NCBI GenBank assembly: GCA_965364515.1
Contig: CBDTXZ010000014.1
Span: forward strand, 1-32,431
DNA length: 32,431 nucleotides
Source of the DNA: JAHEDH01 sp965364515
GTDB lineage: Bacteria; Actinomycetota; Acidimicrobiia; Spongiisociales; ZC4RG35
Reading direction: 5' to 3'
Shown: piece by piece, positions 30,413-32,431 of the stretch
How positions within the stretch are numbered: position 1 is the first letter of the stretch
Layout of the letters: every line of letters begins with the position of its first letter
Position numbers and translations under genes: made by a program
The notes under the pieces: generated by a model
Databases searched by the model: none
The model's input: only the letters and a program-made list of their open reading frames with translations
Told to the model about the DNA's origin: nothing

Positions 30413-30418
30413 TAGCCT
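30413..30418 (+). promoter_or_regulatory. Candidate -10 hexamer of the AMIN-like lipoprotein gene
   Basis: TAGCCT lies 2 nt before one ATG (30421) and 8 nt before another (30427). Spacing to the transcript start makes the second ATG the likelier start codon. Confidence 0.45.
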
Positions 30419-30426
30419 CGATGACC

Positions 30427-31299
30427 ATGCTCCGCCTGATCGGGATCCTCCTCATCGTCCTGGCAGCGACCGCCTGCGAGTCGCCGACGGCGCCGACTGC
30501 AGCCACGACTCCGATCCCGTTGGCCACAGGGATCGACGAGCCCAACCCGGTAACCACTACGACACAGGCGACGGCTGATACGACCGGTTCCACCCCCGAG
30601 GATCGGAGCTGCTTCGGCACCAGTCCGCAGCTCACCGAGGACGGATTCTTGGGCCGCTCCGACGCCGGTGACAGCGACGCACAGACGCTCGCCGGCCTCA
30701 ACTGGAGCGACTCGGGCGACTGTGCCGCCGTCACACTCGCCTTCCGCACCGAACCCGGCGCGCCCGCCGTCGACCCACCTTCGTACCGCGCCGAGTACCT
30801 GCGACATACCGGGATCGTGAGAATCGAGCTCGGCCCCGAGATCGTGGATTCTGCGCTGTCGGACCAGATCTTCGACACTGCATTGCTCGACGCGGCCTAC
30901 GTCGCGTTCGATCCTGCGGCACAGGCACTGATCATCGACATCCACCTCGCCGACGGGGTCGTTGCTCGAGTCCGTTCAGTGACGGCGCCGGCCCGGCTCG
31001 TGATCGAACTCGAAGACGACGACCGCGCTGCAGGGTCGAGTCCGGTGTTCGGAGAGGCGGTCGTCGTGTTGCAGCCGGCAACGACCACTCCTCCCATGGT
31101 CATCGAGGGCTACGGCCGTGCCGGTCTCGAGGTGAGCGCGAACGTCGTCACGAGCGGACGCGGTCTCGAGCGGACGCTTGCGTTTCCGGATTCGCCAACG
31201 CGATGGACGTTCTTCGAGTGGACGATCCGAGACTTCCAGCCAGGACCGATCGCGATCAGGATCGGCGATGCGCCGCCGATCGAGTTCATCAGTCAATGA
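30427..31299 (+). CDS. AMIN-like domain lipoprotein
   Basis: The 290-residue secreted lipoprotein has a signal peptide ending LAATAC (Cys17) and a Thr/Pro-rich linker to about 60. One beta-rich domain follows (about 80-195; LAGLNWSDSGDCAAVTLAF through ARLVIELEDD), resembling AMIN-like domains that bind the cell wall. A second beta-sandwich-like part follows (about 205-285), with MVIEGYGRAGLEVSANV and a WTFFEWTIRDF core, similar in outline to Gmad2 domains. I chose ATG 30427 over 30421 from promoter spacing. It is divergent from the histidine kinase and overlaps the rimM end by 11 bp on the opposite strand. The domain names are by resemblance only. Confidence 0.72.
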   Translation: MLRLIGILLIVLAATACESPTAPTAATTPIPLATGIDEPNPVTTTTQATADTTGSTPEDRSCFGTSPQLTEDGFLGRSDAGDSDAQTLAGLNWSDSGDCAAVTLAFRTEPGAPAVDPPSYRAEYLRHTGIVRIELGPEIVDSALSDQIFDTALLDAAYVAFDPAAQALIIDIHLADGVVARVRSVTAPARLVIELEDDDRAAGSSPVFGEAVVVLQPATTTPPMVIEGYGRAGLEVSANVVTSGRGLERTLAFPDSPTRWTFFEWTIRDFQPGPIAIRIGDAPPIEFISQ

Positions 31300-31798
31300 G
31301 GCCGGGGATCGCCGCGACGGTGACCGTTCCCCGCTCGACATCGACGTCGGGGATGAGGTCGCTAACGAATGGCACCTCGTATTCGGAGCCGGACGCGGCG
31401 CGTATCCGAAGCCGGTCTTGGGCGTGACCCTCGACGAGGGCGGTGACTTCACCCAACACGGTGCCATCGCCGGAGATCGCGGACAGCCCGACGAGTTGGT
31501 CTGGCCAGAACTCGCCTTCGCCCAACTCTCGACGCTGCGACACGGAGATGGTCAGTCGATGCCCGCGGAGCGACTCGGCCGCGTCGCGGGTGTTGTACCC
31601 GGCGAAGCGAAGATGAATCCCCTTGTCGGCTTCGCGGACGTCGTCGACTACGAGGTCCGCTCCGTCTGGCCCGGGGAAACGGGCCCCTGGTACGAACCGA
31701 TCGGGATCATCACTCTCGACACGCACGGTGACGTGGCCCCGCATGCCAAAGGGCTTGCCGATCAGCCCGGCGAGAATCCGTTCAGTCGACGAATTCAA
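31289..31798 (-). CDS. rimM: Ribosome maturation factor RimM
   Basis: RimM binds S19 and helps mature the 30S head. The 169-residue product has the N-terminal RimM motif LAGLIGKPFGMRGHVTVRV and the linker plus PRC-barrel with EFWPDQLVGLSAI. The closing VPFVSDLIPDVDVERGTVTV is also present. TTG at 31796-31798 is the only start that gives a normal N-terminus; it overlaps the KH gene by 17 bp, with GAGGGAG upstream. Its 3' end overlaps the convergent lipoprotein gene by 11 bp. trmD, usually next, is 6 kb away. Confidence 0.94.
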   Translation of the reverse strand: MNSSTERILAGLIGKPFGMRGHVTVRVESDDPDRFVPGARFPGPDGADLVVDDVREADKGIHLRFAGYNTRDAAESLRGHRLTISVSQRRELGEGEFWPDQLVGLSAISGDGTVLGEVTALVEGHAQDRLRIRAASGSEYEVPFVSDLIPDVDVERGTVTVAAIPGLID

Positions 31799-32042
31799 CG
31801 CCGGCCGTGACTCCCTCTTCTTCGGCCGCTGCCTGAGCAACCGTGCGAATCGCACGGGCAACGCGACCGCGACGCCCGATGACCCTGCCCAGATCTCCCT
31901 TTGCGGTCCGGACTTCGGCGAGGACCTCATCGGGTCCCTGCTCGATCATCGTGATCGAGACCTCATCGGGATTGGCGACGATCTGCTTGACGATGTAGCT
32001 CACGACGTCTTCGACGATCTTGCCGCTGTCGCTCACTGTCAT
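31782..32042 (-). CDS. khpA: KH-domain RNA-binding protein (KhpA type)
   Basis: This small RNA-binding protein of 86 residues is almost entirely one KH domain: VVSYIVKQIVANPDEVSI, then GDLGRVIGRRGRVARAIRTV with the GxxG loop as GRRG. Homologues between rpsP and rimM bind many RNAs and influence cell division and translation in other bacteria. ATG overlaps the rpsP stop (32039-32042), and the stop lies inside the start of rimM, so all three are coupled. Confidence 0.93.
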   Translation of the reverse strand: MTVSDSGKIVEDVVSYIVKQIVANPDEVSITMIEQGPDEVLAEVRTAKGDLGRVIGRRGRVARAIRTVAQAAAEEEGVTAGVEFVD

Positions 32043-32431
32043 TCCTCCTCGGAGGCGTCGGCTTCGGCCTCTTCGGAGGTCGGCTCGTCGGCACTCGGCT
32101 CGTCGGCACTCGGCTCGTCGGCACTCGGCTCGTCGGCGACGGGTTCGACCGGCGGCTTGGCCGCCACGGTGTGGATCTTCCCTGCGGACACCTTGTACTT
32201 CGACGTGACACCAGAGATGTCGAGCAGCTTGGCAACGGCTTCGGTCGGCTGCACACCCTTCTTCAGCCAGTCGACGGCTTTCTCCTCGTCGATCTCGATC
32301 AGTGACGGCTCCTCGCGGGGGTCGTAACGTCCAATGAGATCGATGTATCGACCGTCACGCTGTCTGCGCCCGTCGATCACGACTATTCGGTAGTACGGGG
32401 ATTTCTTCTTCCCCATGCGCGTCAGGCGCAT
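32039..32431 (-). CDS. rpsP: 30S ribosomal protein S16 (5' end at window edge)
   Basis: S16 is a small-subunit assembly protein. The visible frame begins MRLTRMGKKKSPYYRIVVID at the window edge, but S16 normally has about five residues before RLTRMGKKK. The true start is therefore probably just outside. The core ends near residue 90. The tail that follows is acidic, with SADEP repeated three times (encoded by a 15-bp tandem repeat at 32082-32137), then EEAEADASEEE. Tails on S16 occur in other actinobacteria, usually Ala-rich. Confidence 0.95.
   Translation of the reverse strand: MRLTRMGKKKSPYYRIVVIDGRRQRDGRYIDLIGRYDPREEPSLIEIDEEKAVDWLKKGVQPTEAVAKLLDISGVTSKYKVSAGKIHTVAAKPPVEPVADEPSADEPSADEPSADEPTSEEAEADASEEE
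32082..32137. repeat. 15-bp tandem repeat in the rpsP tail
   Basis: GGCTCGTCGGCACTC is repeated 3.7 times without mismatch in the full copies. It encodes the ADEPS/SADEP pentapeptides of the S16 tail. Identical copies suggest recent slippage, so copy number may vary between strains. Confidence 0.85.

Noticed and set aside
30346..30945. Upstream continuation of the histidine kinase frame
   Set aside because: It runs antisense to the AMIN-like lipoprotein and reads as low-quality sequence; the kinase N-terminus and a -10 hexamer point to 30345.

Overview
The window is a high-GC (roughly two-thirds G+C) actinobacterial chromosome segment. The best guess is class Acidimicrobiia or a close relative. 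This rests on the actinobacterial order of housekeeping genes, a WhiG/FliA-type sigma factor between xerC and rpsB, a long acidic N-terminus on CdsA, an extended S16 tail, frequent GTG starts and many apparently leaderless genes. No phage, insertion sequence, CRISPR array, tRNA or rRNA gene was found.

The backbone is a long minus-strand housekeeping series, read from high to low coordinate: rpsP, KH-domain protein, rimM / trmD / rplS, lepB / yraN / a pair of small proteins / comM, dprA / xerC, whiG-like sigma / rpsB, tsf, pyrH, frr, cdsA, dxr, rseP / ispG / proS / serC / rimP, nusA. It covers ribosome assembly, translation, isoprenoid (MEP) and phospholipid synthesis, membrane proteolysis, DNA uptake and processing, and transcription antitermination. 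rpsP and nusA run off the two ends.

Accessory genes interrupt this series. fdhD sits divergently beside serC, and coaE lies between proS and ispG. An enoyl-CoA hydratase and a lipoprotein face the small-protein pair. Between rplS and trmD is a redox module: a SoxR-type regulator divergent from a short-chain dehydrogenase that overlaps a divergent QueA-like gene. Between trmD and rimM lie a YbjQ-like gene, a ribbon-helix-helix/DUF4097 pair with its own palindromic operator and an unannotated small ORF, a histidine kinase/response regulator pair followed by a PQQ-type sugar dehydrogenase lipoprotein, and a divergent AMIN-like lipoprotein.

Three non-coding patterns stand out. First, about eleven genes have a TANNNT hexamer 6-8 nt before the start codon, which implies leaderless transcripts. 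Second, at two divergent promoters the opposing -10 hexamers share one TA step. Third, most larger intergenic gaps carry inverted repeats built from about 7-bp units, and one gap carries a 171-bp nested palindrome. The most promising functional lead is the SoxR-controlled SDR/QueA-like pair: a SoxR-like palindrome lies in a 19-bp promoter spacer, and the QueA-like protein has lost several signature motifs.
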